Source of the DNA: Natrinema pellirubrum DSM 15624
Lineage (GTDB): Archaea > Halobacteriota > Halobacteria > Halobacteriales > Natrialbaceae
DNA length: 64,000 nt
Direction: 5' to 3'
Assembly (NCBI RefSeq): GCF_000230735.2
Contig: NC_019962.1
Span: 682,001 to 746,000, forward strand
Shown here: one piece after another, positions 26,979-35,438 of the stretch
Position numbering within the stretch: position 1 is the first letter of the stretch
How the letters are laid out: every line of letters starts with the position of its first letter
Program-made: the position numbers and the translations under genes
The notes under the pieces: model-generated
Seen by the model: only the letters and a program-made list of their open reading frames with translations
Told to the model about the DNA's origin: nothing
Database searches by the model: none

Positions 26979-27458
26979 ATGCAGGTCAAATCCCGACACC
27001 ACCTCCGCAGCGACGCGGTCTCGGCCCTCGAGGACACCCTCGAGGCACAGCTGGGCGTCTCCCCCGAGGGCGACGCCTACGAGCGCGTCGAGTTCGAGGA
27101 CACCGACTGGGAGGTCGTCCTCATCGACGGCGAGCCACAGGTTGCGTACTTCGACGAGGAACCGTTCCTGACAGTCCGGGGCGCTAACGCCTACGACCCC
27201 GACAAGCGACTCGTCACTGTCGACGCCGGCGCGGTTTCGTTCGTCAGCGACGGGGCCGACGTGATGCGGCCCGGAATCACCGAGGCCACCGACGACATCT
27301 CGCCGGACGATCTGGTCGTCATCGCGGAGGAGTCCCACGGCAAGGTTCTGGCCGTCGGCCGCGCCCGCGTCGACGGTACTGAGATGGCCGGCGACGAGGG
27401 GAAGGTCGTCGACTCGCTGCACCACGTCGGCGACGACCTCTACGAGTTCACCGGGTGA
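26979..27458 (+). CDS. PUA-domain RNA-binding protein (MCT-1-like)
   Basis: A 159-residue protein: an N-terminal alpha/beta pre-PUA domain (about 1-75) and a C-terminal PUA domain (about 75-155) with the signature RLVTVDAGAVSFVSDGADVMRPGI, the strand-loop that contacts RNA in PUA folds. It resembles archaeal proteins of the MCT-1/Tma20 type that bind the ribosome or tRNA. A TTTTAAC element at 26948-26954 lies 25-31 bases upstream of the ATG, so the transcript is leaderless. Single gene. Confidence 0.85.
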   Translation: MQVKSRHHLRSDAVSALEDTLEAQLGVSPEGDAYERVEFEDTDWEVVLIDGEPQVAYFDEEPFLTVRGANAYDPDKRLVTVDAGAVSFVSDGADVMRPGITEATDDISPDDLVVIAEESHGKVLAVGRARVDGTEMAGDEGKVVDSLHHVGDDLYEFTG

Positions 27459-27625
27459 GCCGGTCGGGTCATGCGGCGACGAGAGCGCGCGTTTCCTCGT
27501 CGACCCAAAGCACTGCTACGAATCCGTTCAAATTCCTCGGTTAGTGTGCGATAGTGCTAGCAATATTAGGATCTAGAAGACGTATGTCCACAGACCCTAT
27601 ATAGTGTCGTGCGATATCATGCCCC

Positions 27626-28075
27626 ATGATAGTGACGACGGTCGAAACGGTCGCACTCCGATCACCCCCGACGATCGCACCGACGACCCCGGTATCCGAA
27701 GCGGCGCGGCGACTCCGACGTCCGGGCGTGTCCGCGCTCCCGGTTCTCGAGGACGGTTCGCTCGTTGGTATCGTCACCGGGTCGGATATCGTCGCACTGG
27801 TCGCCGAAACTGACGCCCGGCCGGCCGTTCGGGAACTCATGTCGAGCCCCGTGACGACGATCGGCCCGGCTGCGACGCTGTCGGCGGCCGCCGAACGGAT
27901 GCGAACCGCCGGGGTCAGACGGCTTCCCGTCGTGGCCGACGGTCGGTACCGCGGGCTGCTCGCCGCGCACACGTTGGCACCGTACCTCTCGCGGCATCGA
28001 CTCGAGATCGAGTGGGACGACGAGCCGCTCCGGATCGATCGGTCGGCCGAGTCCGGTCTCACTGCGGGCGACTGA
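27626..28075 (+). CDS. CBS-domain pair protein
   Basis: A 149-residue protein made of two CBS motifs: residues about 5-60 (ALPVLEDGSLVGIVTGSDIVALV) and 70-125 (MSSPVTTIGPAATLSAAAERMRT, then RRLPVVADGRYRGLLAAHTL). Paired CBS domains bind adenosine nucleotides and act as energy sensors. A CTATATAG box at 27597-27604 is 22-29 bases upstream, giving a leaderless transcript. No enzyme domain is attached, so it is a stand-alone regulator. Confidence 0.88.
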   Translation: MIVTTVETVALRSPPTIAPTTPVSEAARRLRRPGVSALPVLEDGSLVGIVTGSDIVALVAETDARPAVRELMSSPVTTIGPAATLSAAAERMRTAGVRRLPVVADGRYRGLLAAHTLAPYLSRHRLEIEWDDEPLRIDRSAESGLTAGD

Positions 28076-28103
28076 GTACCCACCGATCGCCCTCGACCGG
28101 CGC

Positions 28104-28868
28104 TCACTCGCCGCTTTCCGCGAGGTCGTCGGCCTCGTAGGCGTCCTCGTACCGGGCGAGGGTGTCCCGGTAGCCCCGGACCGCGAGGTCGTAGGTCTCC
28201 CGAAGGTCCGCGATCGGCGTCTCGGTCGCGTCGATCCGCAGATCGTTGTACGGCGGCTCGACGGGGTGTGACTCGGTCGTCTCGACGACGACCGCTGCGC
28301 TCTGGACCGACAGCTCCTCGCGTTTGTCTCCGCCCTCGCGGTCGCCGGCGGCGAGCGCGTCGATCAGCCGCTTCGCGAGCGGGTCGGTGTCGACGTCCGC
28401 AGTGACGGCGGCCGGACCGGTCGAGGGGTCCAGTTCGTCGCGAACGGCGGTCGCCTCGTAAGCCTCCGCGGCCGCCTCGAGGACCGCCGGGCCGGTCAAC
28501 AGGTTGCCGGCGACGGTGTAGGTCTCGCCCTCGCGATGGCCGTACCAATCGCCACACTCCTCGCCGGAGAACGTAAACGTCGTCTCCCGATCGACCCCGT
28601 GGAGCTGTCGCTGGGGCGCGCCCTCGTCGGCGTTGAGCAGGGCCTCGAGGGCGTCGTCGACCGCTAGCCCGTCGTCGATGTAGGCGATCCCGCGCTCGCC
28701 GAGTTCGACGTTGACCAGACTCTGGGTCGCGACGGTACCGTGTTCGCTGACGAAGGGACAGAGCGTCCCGACGCCAGGGAGTCGCGTCGTGACCGCAACG
28801 CCGAATCGGTGGTGACGCTCCCCGGATTCGGTTTCGTAGGGCTCGTGAACGCAGATGCTAAACGTCAT
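28104..28868 (-). CDS. DUF1028-family protein (Ntn-hydrolase fold)
   Basis: A 254-residue protein beginning MTFSICVHEPYE. It shows family hallmarks: a strand-turn FGVAVTTRLPGVGTLCPFV near 29-47, an ATQSLVNVELGERGIAY segment near 55-71, a core VAGNLLTGPAVLEAAAEAYE near 130-149, and a C-terminal domain ending in YRDTLARYEDAYEADD. DUF1028 has an Ntn-hydrolase-like fold of unknown substrate. Starting at 28868 places the ATG about 28 bases after a TTTTTAAT (minus strand, around 28891-28898). Confidence 0.82.
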   Translation of the reverse strand: MTFSICVHEPYETESGERHHRFGVAVTTRLPGVGTLCPFVSEHGTVATQSLVNVELGERGIAYIDDGLAVDDALEALLNADEGAPQRQLHGVDRETTFTFSGEECGDWYGHREGETYTVAGNLLTGPAVLEAAAEAYEATAVRDELDPSTGPAAVTADVDTDPLAKRLIDALAAGDREGGDKREELSVQSAAVVVETTESHPVEPPYNDLRIDATETPIADLRETYDLAVRGYRDTLARYEDAYEADDLAESGE

Positions 28869-29082
28869 CGTTTGAATCGCTACGGTGAAGGAATTAAAAA
28901 CCCACGGACGGCCCAATCGGGCCGCTCGCCGGTCCGACCGTCCACCCCACTGACCGCCGGGACGAACCGATCAAACCGTCCGACTGCCCCGACTGAACGA
29001 CCGTAATCGACCGACGACGGTCCGGCTGTGACGACCGTGTCTGACGTAAGAACTATACAGACAGCGACGGACGCACACACCT

Positions 29083-29445
29083 ATGGGATTGATGAGCAAA
29101 ATTCTCGGCGGGAACCAGTCCCGCACCGTCGAGGACTACGCCGAACTGAACCTCGAGGACGTCGACGCGGGGTCGGCCGAGGCGACGATGCAGGTACACA
29201 TCGCGGAGGTCGGCAGTCAGGCCGACGCGATCGACATCAAAGACGCCGTCTACGACGGCGACATCGTCATCGCGGATATCACGCGGCTCCGAACCGAGGA
29301 CAGCACGGTCGAACACGTCATCGACGAACTGCGGCAGGTGGCCCAGGAGGTCGACGGCGACATCGTCCGAAAGGGCGACGATCAGATGATCATCACCCCG
29401 ACGGGCGTCCGGATCAGCCGCGAGAAGCTCGGCCAGAACCTCTGA
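29083..29445 (+). CDS. sepF: Archaeal SepF cell-division protein
   Basis: A 120-residue protein. A short amphipathic start (MGLMSKILGG) is the predicted membrane-targeting helix. A Glu/Asp-rich linker follows, and the SepF core (residues about 35-115) has a helix-strand pattern with DAIDIKDAVYDGDIVIADI, then VIDELRQVAQEVDGDIVRKG and DDQMIITPTGVRIS. In Haloferax volcanii SepF anchors FtsZ2 to the membrane. A CTATACAG box about 27 bases upstream (29051-29058) fits a leaderless transcript. Confidence 0.88.
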   Translation: MGLMSKILGGNQSRTVEDYAELNLEDVDAGSAEATMQVHIAEVGSQADAIDIKDAVYDGDIVIADITRLRTEDSTVEHVIDELRQVAQEVDGDIVRKGDDQMIITPTGVRISREKLGQNL

Positions 29446-29987
29446 GCGACGAGCCCCACCGCGCCCGTGACGAATCGTCGAACACCCCTTCGTGGTCGGT
29501 ATCGTCTCGCTGCTTTTCGGCACCGTCTTTCTGTTTGGCTCGAGGTCGGACTCTCGCTGTGGTACCCGTGGCGAACCGCCGATCGACCGAACGGACGCGT
29601 CGATGTCACGACCGGCGATTGGTCGGTCCAACCCGGCGATCCGTCCGAAAGAAGCAGGCATTTATGCCGGTTCCGGCGACGGAGCCGTCCGATGGCCACT
29701 CGAGCGAGAGGGCTCCCGAGTCGCGAGATCCATCCGACGGGGCGAATAAAATCGGGACATACGAAGGGTGACAGTTCTGTCAGGAGTGGCGACGGCCCGC
29801 TGCCGTGGTTCCGGAGCGACGGTACTGTTTACCCGGACGCGTAGCTGAAAGGGGAGTCGGCCACAACCGACGAGTACACCATGAGTATGACAGTATCGAA
29901 CGTTCGACAGGAACGGTCGGCGAGCGGCCGATCGGCCCGGTCCGGTCGCCGCGGCCACGCCGACCGTGACCGCGTGGGTGATCTCGC
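29446..29987 (+). other. 542-base region without a convincing gene, leader of the rhodanese-reductase gene
   Basis: Two open frames are worth noting. A 50-codon frame begins with ATG at 29692 and ends at 29844, with a CATTTATG element about 27 bases upstream. A 36-codon frame from 29881 to 29991 (Arg-rich end, stop overlapping the next gene's GTG at 29988) is the likely 5' mini-ORF. The other long frames are Arg/Pro-rich on both strands. I see no RNA gene, repeat or operator. Confidence 0.3.
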
Positions 29988-29991
29988 GTGA
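29881..29991 (+). other. 36-codon mini-ORF overlapping the rhodanese-reductase start
   Basis: ATG at 29881 opens a 36-residue hydrophilic frame ending in TGA at 29989-29991. The stop overlaps the GTG start at 29988 (GTGA), so termination would place ribosomes at the reductase start. No TATA box is obvious at the expected distance. Possible leader or small protein; could also be chance. Confidence 0.3.
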
Positions 29992-32390
29992 GCTTCGGCC
30001 CTGCGGTGGTCTCGCCGTCGTGGCTCGAGGCCCACCGGGAGTCGGACTCGGTCGTCGCGGTCGATGTCCGGGAGCGGCGCGACTACGAGGAGCTGGGGCA
30101 TCTCCCCGGCGCAGTCAGTGTTCCGGGTGATCGGTTCCGCGACCCCAGTAGCGTCGCGGCCGGGAAGTTGCCGGCGGCGGACGACTTCGCGAGCCTGCTC
30201 GCCGAGGCCGGCATCGACCCCGACGACACCCTCGTCGCCTACGGGGGCGACCCCGCGCTCGCGGCCCGCTTTCTGGTGACCGCGCTGGTCTACGGTCACG
30301 AGGGGAGTCTTTACCTGTTAGACGGCGGCCTCGAGGCCTGGCGCGACGGCGACGACCGCTCGCTGACCACGGACGTGCCCGACCGCGAGCCGACCGACTA
30401 CGAGGCCGCGCTGTGCGAGGACGCGCCGCTGGTCGACCGCGAGGACGTCGAGGACGCGGTCGAGGGCGACGCCGTCCTCGTCGACACTCGGACCACCGCC
30501 GAGTACGAGCAGTCCCGCATTCCGGGGGCCGTCCACCTCGACTGGGAGGCCCTGCTCGAGGACGGCCGGCTCAAGCCCGAGGCCGACCTCGAGGCCCTGC
30601 TCGCGGAGCGGGGAATCGAGCCGGACGAACGGATCCTGCTGTACTGTAACACGGCCCGGCGGCTCAGTCACACCTTCGTCGTCCTCCGTCACCTGGGCTA
30701 CGAGGACGTGGCCTTCTACGAGGGGAGTCTCACTGACTGGGTGCGCACCGAAGCGCCCGAGTGGGACCCCGTCGAACTGCAGGCACAGGTCCGGTACTAC
30801 GCCGACAACGGCGGCTTCGAGGCGATGGTCGACGAACTGGGCGAGGACGTCCTCGGCCGCCTGAAGCTGATCGGGCTCTACCACCAGAAACAGCGGGGCT
30901 ACTTCATGTTGCGGACACGGGCCCCCGGCGGACGCCTCACCGCCGAGCAGGCCCGCACGATCGGCGAGGTCGCCGACGAGTTCGCGACGGCACCCGCGGA
31001 ATACGGCGGCCCCGACCAGAACCCGGTCTTCGGCGACGGCTACCTCGACGTGACGACCCGACAGGACGTCCAGATGCACTGGATCGAGATCGAGGATATC
31101 GCCGAGATCTGGGACCGCTACGACGCGGTCGGGCTCTCGACGATGCAGGCCTGTGGCAACTCGGTCCGGAACGTCGTCGGCTGTCCCGCGGCCGGGCTCG
31201 ACCCCGACGAGACCGTCGATATCGAGCCCGTCGTCGAGCGGGTGAGCCAGCGGTTCCTCGGGGACCACCACTACGCCAACCTCCCCCGGAAGTTCAAGGT
31301 CAGCGTCACGGGCTGTCACGAGGACTGCGCCCGGTCGGGCATCCAGGATCTCGGGCTGACACCCGCCCGGAAGGACGGAAAAGACGGGTTCGTCGCGCGG
31401 GTCGGCGGCGGCCTCTCGGACGGTCCCCGCGTCGCCAGCGACATCGACCTCTTCGTCGAACCCGACCAGGTCGACGACCTCGTGGCCGCGATGGCCGACC
31501 TGTTCATGGACCACGGCAGCTATCTCGACACCGCGGTCAACCGGCTGCGATTCCTCGTCGCCGAGTTCGGCCCCGAGCGGTTCCGCGAGGAACTCGAGTC
31601 CTACGCCGACTTCGAGTTCGTCGAACCCGACGAGACCCTCACGATGGACTACCGCGGGGACCACGTCGGTGTCCACGAGGGGGCGGACGGCCGTTCCTAC
31701 GTCGGGCTGAACGTTCCGACGGGCCGGATGGGCGGCGACGAGTTCGCTGAGTTGGCAGAACTGGCCGACGACCTGGGCGACGGCGAAGTCCGCCTGACGC
31801 CCAACCAGAACGTCCTCGTCCCGCATCTCGCGGACGACGAACTCGAGGCATTGCTCGAGGAGCCGCTGCTCGAGCGCTACAGTCCCGATCCGGGGCCGTT
31901 CACGCGCGGAATCGTCACCTGCACGGGCCGGGAGTTCTGTAACTACGGGATCATCGAGACGAAAAACAGGGCGATCAGGTGGGCCCGCGAACTGGACGAC
32001 TGGGCCGAGCAGGTCGGCATCGCCGACGATCACGAGGCGATCCGGATCCACATGTCGGGCTGTTCGGCCTCCTGTGCCCAGCCCCAGCTGGGCGATTTCG
32101 GGCTGCGCGGCGAGGTCTACCGCGACGACTACGAGTCCGGGCGGGCGGCCGACCTCGGACTGGGCGGCGACCTCGGCAACGACGAGTTCATCGACTGGCT
32201 CGTCGGGAAGATCCCGATCGACGATGTGCCCGATGTCGTCAAGGCCACAATGTGTGCCTACGACGCCGACAGCGAGCCCGAGGAGTCCTTCACCGAGTGG
32301 ACCGACCGGACCTCGAACGCGGCGCTGCGGGAGATCGTTACCGAGGGACCGGCACGCGACTCGCCCGCCATCGGGACGGAGGTGACCTAG
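29988..32390 (+). CDS. Tandem rhodanese fused to siroheme sulfite/nitrite reductase
   Basis: An 800-residue fusion. Residues 1-125 form an inactive rhodanese domain (no Cys in AYGGDPALA). Residues about 150-262 form an active rhodanese with C220 in the loop CNTARR. Residues about 285-790 form a ferredoxin-type sulfite/nitrite reductase: two NIR/SIR repeats, and the 4Fe-4S/siroheme cysteines C645, C651 (CTGREFC) and C692, C696 (CSASC). The first half carries the pseudo-motif CxxxxxC/CxxxC. Rhodaneses move sulfane sulfur from thiosulfate and release sulfite, which a sulfite reductase would turn to sulfide; this suggests substrate channelling. Nitrite as the substrate is not excluded. The next gene starts at 32391, with no gap. 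Confidence 0.85.
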   Translation: MSFGPAVVSPSWLEAHRESDSVVAVDVRERRDYEELGHLPGAVSVPGDRFRDPSSVAAGKLPAADDFASLLAEAGIDPDDTLVAYGGDPALAARFLVTALVYGHEGSLYLLDGGLEAWRDGDDRSLTTDVPDREPTDYEAALCEDAPLVDREDVEDAVEGDAVLVDTRTTAEYEQSRIPGAVHLDWEALLEDGRLKPEADLEALLAERGIEPDERILLYCNTARRLSHTFVVLRHLGYEDVAFYEGSLTDWVRTEAPEWDPVELQAQVRYYADNGGFEAMVDELGEDVLGRLKLIGLYHQKQRGYFMLRTRAPGGRLTAEQARTIGEVADEFATAPAEYGGPDQNPVFGDGYLDVTTRQDVQMHWIEIEDIAEIWDRYDAVGLSTMQACGNSVRNVVGCPAAGLDPDETVDIEPVVERVSQRFLGDHHYANLPRKFKVSVTGCHEDCARSGIQDLGLTPARKDGKDGFVARVGGGLSDGPRVASDIDLFVEPDQVDDLVAAMADLFMDHGSYLDTAVNRLRFLVAEFGPERFREELESYADFEFVEPDETLTMDYRGDHVGVHEGADGRSYVGLNVPTGRMGGDEFAELAELADDLGDGEVRLTPNQNVLVPHLADDELEALLEEPLLERYSPDPGPFTRGIVTCTGREFCNYGIIETKNRAIRWARELDDWAEQVGIADDHEAIRIHMSGCSASCAQPQLGDFGLRGEVYRDDYESGRAADLGLGGDLGNDEFIDWLVGKIPIDDVPDVVKATMCAYDADSEPEESFTEWTDRTSNAALREIVTEGPARDSPAIGTEVT

Positions 32391-33653
32391 ATGTCGGGTA
32401 CCGATCCCGCCGCGACCGACGGGCCCCGTCCCGGCGTTCCGCAGGCGGGGGTCAAGGGCGTCGGCGAGGATCCGCGCGAGCAGGACCGCGACGTCGCCGA
32501 GGCCCCCGGGAAGATCTGGTTCCGCGACTTAGACGAGGCCGTCATCGAGGCCGACCGCTGTATCCAGTGTGCCTCCTGTGTCGCGGCCTGTCCCTCCGAC
32601 TCCATCGGCATCGACGAGGACGAGGGCAGACCGACGCTGGTCAAGATGTGTACCGGCTGTTCGCGCTGCTGGGACTTCTGTCCCCGCAGTGGCCTGCGCT
32701 ACGAGCGCCACCTCGAGCTTACCCAGGCGGAACGCGGCCTCGCGGAGCCGGTCACCTACGCCGCGCGAGCGACCGATGAGGCCGCCGATGCGGGCCAGGA
32801 CGGCGGCGTCGTGACGGCCCTGCTCACCGAACTCATCGAAGCGGGTGAGATCGACGGCGCGATCGTCGCCCGCGAGCGCGAGGACGAGCCGCTGCGCGGC
32901 GAGGCCGTACTGGCGACCTCCCGCGAGGAACTGCTCGCGGCCGTCGGCAGCGTCTACAACCAGACGATGGGGCTGGGGCAAGTCGACGAGTTGCTCGCTG
33001 ACGCCGATCTGGGCGACGACCCGGACCTCGCGCTGGTCGGCACCCCCTGTATGATTCAGGGGGCGACCGCGCTCGATCGCTACGACCACGAGCCCGCCGA
33101 CCCGATCGCGCTGACCGTCGCGCTGATGTGTACCCGCAGCTTCGAGCACAGCCGGCTGGTGTCGCGACTCGAGACCTTCGACGTCGACCCTGACGCCGTC
33201 GATACCCTCGACATCAGTGACGGGCAGCTCCGCGCGACCGACGCGGGCGGCGAGACGCTGCTCGAGACCGACGTTGACGCGTTCGACGCGGCCGGGCTGC
33301 GCGGCTGTGACGAGTGTGCGGACTTCGTCGGTGGCGCGGCCGACATCAGCGTCGGCAACGTCGGCAGCCCGGATGGCGAGACGACCGTCGTCGTCCGGAC
33401 CGAAACCGGCGAGTCGGCCTGGGAGACGGCAGCCCCCGACCTCGAGGCGGCCGCGATCGACCGGCCGGGGACGCTCGAGAAACTGGCCGACTGGAACCGC
33501 CGTCGCGCCGAGTCGATCCTCCCGCGGGAGTACGACCCCGAGGCCGGGATCGGCATCTCCTACGAACACCACCGCGAGAGCTACGACGGGACCGACCGCG
33601 AGCCCGAACCGCTGAACCCGGCTCGCGTCCACCAGTACGAGGAGTGGTGTTGA
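32391..33653 (+). CDS. FrhB-like F420-type flavoprotein with two 4Fe-4S clusters
   Basis: A 420-residue protein. N-terminal ferredoxin-like motifs: CIQCASCVAACP (C57, C60, C63, C67) and CTGCSRCWDFC (C87, C90, C93, C97). The FrhB domains follow: QDGGVVTALL near 146, VGTPCMIQGA near 221, LMCTRSFEHSRL near 247 and RGCDECADFVGGAADISVGNVGSPDG near 305. FrhB-type subunits use FAD and F420. Directly after the rhodanese-reductase gene, it probably feeds electrons from F420H2 to the reductase, as the fused domain does in methanogen Fsr; that partnership is inferred. Confidence 0.85.
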   Translation: MSGTDPAATDGPRPGVPQAGVKGVGEDPREQDRDVAEAPGKIWFRDLDEAVIEADRCIQCASCVAACPSDSIGIDEDEGRPTLVKMCTGCSRCWDFCPRSGLRYERHLELTQAERGLAEPVTYAARATDEAADAGQDGGVVTALLTELIEAGEIDGAIVAREREDEPLRGEAVLATSREELLAAVGSVYNQTMGLGQVDELLADADLGDDPDLALVGTPCMIQGATALDRYDHEPADPIALTVALMCTRSFEHSRLVSRLETFDVDPDAVDTLDISDGQLRATDAGGETLLETDVDAFDAAGLRGCDECADFVGGAADISVGNVGSPDGETTVVVRTETGESAWETAAPDLEAAAIDRPGTLEKLADWNRRRAESILPREYDPEAGIGISYEHHRESYDGTDREPEPLNPARVHQYEEWC

Positions 33654-33764
33654 CCGGCTGCGGGTCCGCCGCGGGCTCGAGCGACGCGTTGGGGCCGCTC
33701 GAAGTGTTTTCATCCGGCGGGAATTCTCGGCCGGGTTATCCCCCGCCGTCCCGTATGGGGTAGT

Positions 33765-34424
33765 ATGACGGGCTTTCGTGCAACGGTCGTCGTCAACGAA
33801 CCGGCGGACTGTCCGGTCGCTACTGTTTCAGCGGAGGCCAACGAGCAGATCGATTCGATCGCTCGCTCCTCACAGGCGACCGCCGACGGGACCGTCGTCG
33901 AGGAGTTCGGCGTCGCCGCCGACGCCTCGATCGACGAAAGCGGGGACGCCGGCGTCGAGCTGACGCCGGTCCAATCGAACGAACGGGAGGCCATCTACCG
34001 GTTCGAGCGCGACGCCGCCGCCGACTGCGTCTGCGAGGTCGTCGAACGGACCGGCACCCCCGTTTCCTCGGTCCGGGCGCAGGACGGCTCCCTGCTGTTG
34101 TCCTTTCGGACCCTCGAGCTGGCCGAGATCGCCGACATCGTCGATCACCTGCGAGAGCTGTTCGACGGCGTCCTCGTCGAGGAACTGACACAGGACCACG
34201 AGGAGGTCTCGGCGGATCCGGTCGTCGTCGACCGCGAGATACTCACGGACAGACAACAGGAGATCGTCGAGACGGCCCACGAGATGGGCTATTTCGACTA
34301 CCCGAAGGGTGCGAACGCGACCGACGTCGCCGAGGAGTTGGGCGTCGCCCGGTCGACCTTCACCGAACATCTGGCGGCGGCCCAGACGAAGCTGATGGAC
34401 GCGATCCTCGAGGAAGAAACGTAG
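33765..34424 (+). CDS. HTH_10 (Bat-type) regulator next to the reductase operon
   Basis: A 219-residue protein. Its N-terminal 150 residues are a beta-rich sensor with several Cys (DCPVAT near 16, DCVCEV near 87-90), and the C-terminal HTH_10 domain is about residues 160-215 (LTDRQQEIVETAHEMGYFDYPK, then DVAEELGVARSTFTEHL). It lies 111 bases downstream of the FrhB-like gene, so it may sense redox or sulfur and regulate that pair. The role is inferred. ATG at 33765; the frame is open further upstream without a good start. Confidence 0.78.
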   Translation: MTGFRATVVVNEPADCPVATVSAEANEQIDSIARSSQATADGTVVEEFGVAADASIDESGDAGVELTPVQSNEREAIYRFERDAAADCVCEVVERTGTPVSSVRAQDGSLLLSFRTLELAEIADIVDHLRELFDGVLVEELTQDHEEVSADPVVVDREILTDRQQEIVETAHEMGYFDYPKGANATDVAEELGVARSTFTEHLAAAQTKLMDAILEEET

Positions 34425-34461
34425 GCTGCTGGCATCGTTTTCGGACCGAATCCCGTGTTCC

Positions 34462-34899
34462 TTATTCGGCGATGATGACCGGTCGGTCGGCGTCGATGAT
34501 GACCCGCTGACTGACGCTGCCGAAGATCGCTTTGCCGACCGGCGACCGTTTCCGAACGCCCAGCAGGATCGCATCGGCGTCGATCTCCGCCGCGACCTGT
34601 CCGATACCGTCGGCCGGGTCGCCGACCATTTCCATCCGCTCGACGTCGATGCCGTCGTCCGCGAGCCGTTCTTCGATCAGCGTGACGGTGTCGGGAACGT
34701 CACGGATCTCGGGCAGCGACTCGTTGAGATCGTCGATGAACGTCGTTCCACCTCCGTCGGCGATCGTGTCGATCTCCTCGAGGACGTGCAGGACCGTCAC
34801 CGACAGGTCGTCGGGATCGGCCGGGAGCGAGCGTAGCGTCTCGAGCTGTGCGGTTGCGCGCTGTTCGTCGGTGTCGACCGGGACGAGAACGTGGTACAT
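34462..34899 (-). CDS. Universal stress protein (UspA family)
   Basis: A 145-residue single Usp domain. It starts with MYHVLVPVDTDE, and ends in the ATP-binding stretch ILLGVRKRSPVGKAIFGSVSQRVIIDADRPVII, matching G-2x-G-9x-G-(S/T) (G near 113, 116?, 126-127). So this one, unlike the two at the left end, should bind ATP. It converges with the HTH gene at 33765 (37-base gap). Role inferred from family: stress response. Confidence 0.88.
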   Translation of the reverse strand: MYHVLVPVDTDEQRATAQLETLRSLPADPDDLSVTVLHVLEEIDTIADGGGTTFIDDLNESLPEIRDVPDTVTLIEERLADDGIDVERMEMVGDPADGIGQVAAEIDADAILLGVRKRSPVGKAIFGSVSQRVIIDADRPVIIAE

Positions 34900-35060
34900 A
34901 CCCGATCGTGAGGGCCATGCCGTCAAAGGTGTACTGGCGGTTCCCACCGCGTGACGGCGACGCCCCGCCGTCCGGCAGGTGACTGGTCGGTTCCCTCCGA
35001 GAACCGGCAGTCCCGGCACCTGCCAGTAACCCTTTGGCCGGCGGCGTCCTCCCGGACCAC

Positions 35061-35438
35061 ATGGACGTCATTCACACGGCGCTGTGGGTCTCGGATCTCG
35101 AACGCACCCGGAAGTTCTACGTCGACGCCCTCGGACTCGAGGAGAACTGGTCGTTCGTGACCGACGACGGGGTCGAGAACGTCTACATCGGCGGCGAGAA
35201 CGCGGAGTTCCAGTTCAAGTACGATCCCGAGGGCGGCCCCGAGATCGATTCCGGGACGATGGCCCACGTCGCGGTCGGCGTCGACAGCGTCGACGAGGTC
35301 TTTGATCGACTCGTCGAACGGGTCGATCCGCCGGTCCACGAGGAGCCGATGACGATGGACGACATCGGCGTCCGCGTTGCCTTCCTCGAGGACCCGGACG
35401 GTTACGTGGTCGAACTGGTCGAAGAACTCGATTCCTAG
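35061..35438 (+). CDS. VOC/glyoxalase-family protein
   Basis: A 125-residue single vicinal-oxygen-chelate fold. The first betaalphabetabetabeta unit begins MDVIHTALWVSDLERTRKFYVDALGLEE and the second MAHVAVGVDSVDEVFDRL, ending AFLEDPDGYVVELVE. Metal-ligand positions H5, E48-50 (of AEFQF), H73 and E121 can be read. So it may be a glyoxalase I-like or other metal-dependent VOC enzyme. It converges with the MFS gene at 35435 by a 4-base overlap of stops. Substrate unknown. Confidence 0.82.
   Translation: MDVIHTALWVSDLERTRKFYVDALGLEENWSFVTDDGVENVYIGGENAEFQFKYDPEGGPEIDSGTMAHVAVGVDSVDEVFDRLVERVDPPVHEEPMTMDDIGVRVAFLEDPDGYVVELVEELDS

Noticed and set aside
29692-29844. 50-codon frame with a CATTTATG box upstream
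   Set aside because: Too little evidence: hydrophilic, no domain; noted in the region entry only.
30318-32051. 577-codon minus-strand frame opposite the rhodanese-reductase gene
   Set aside because: Opposite well-supported domains with conserved Cys; no motif of its own.
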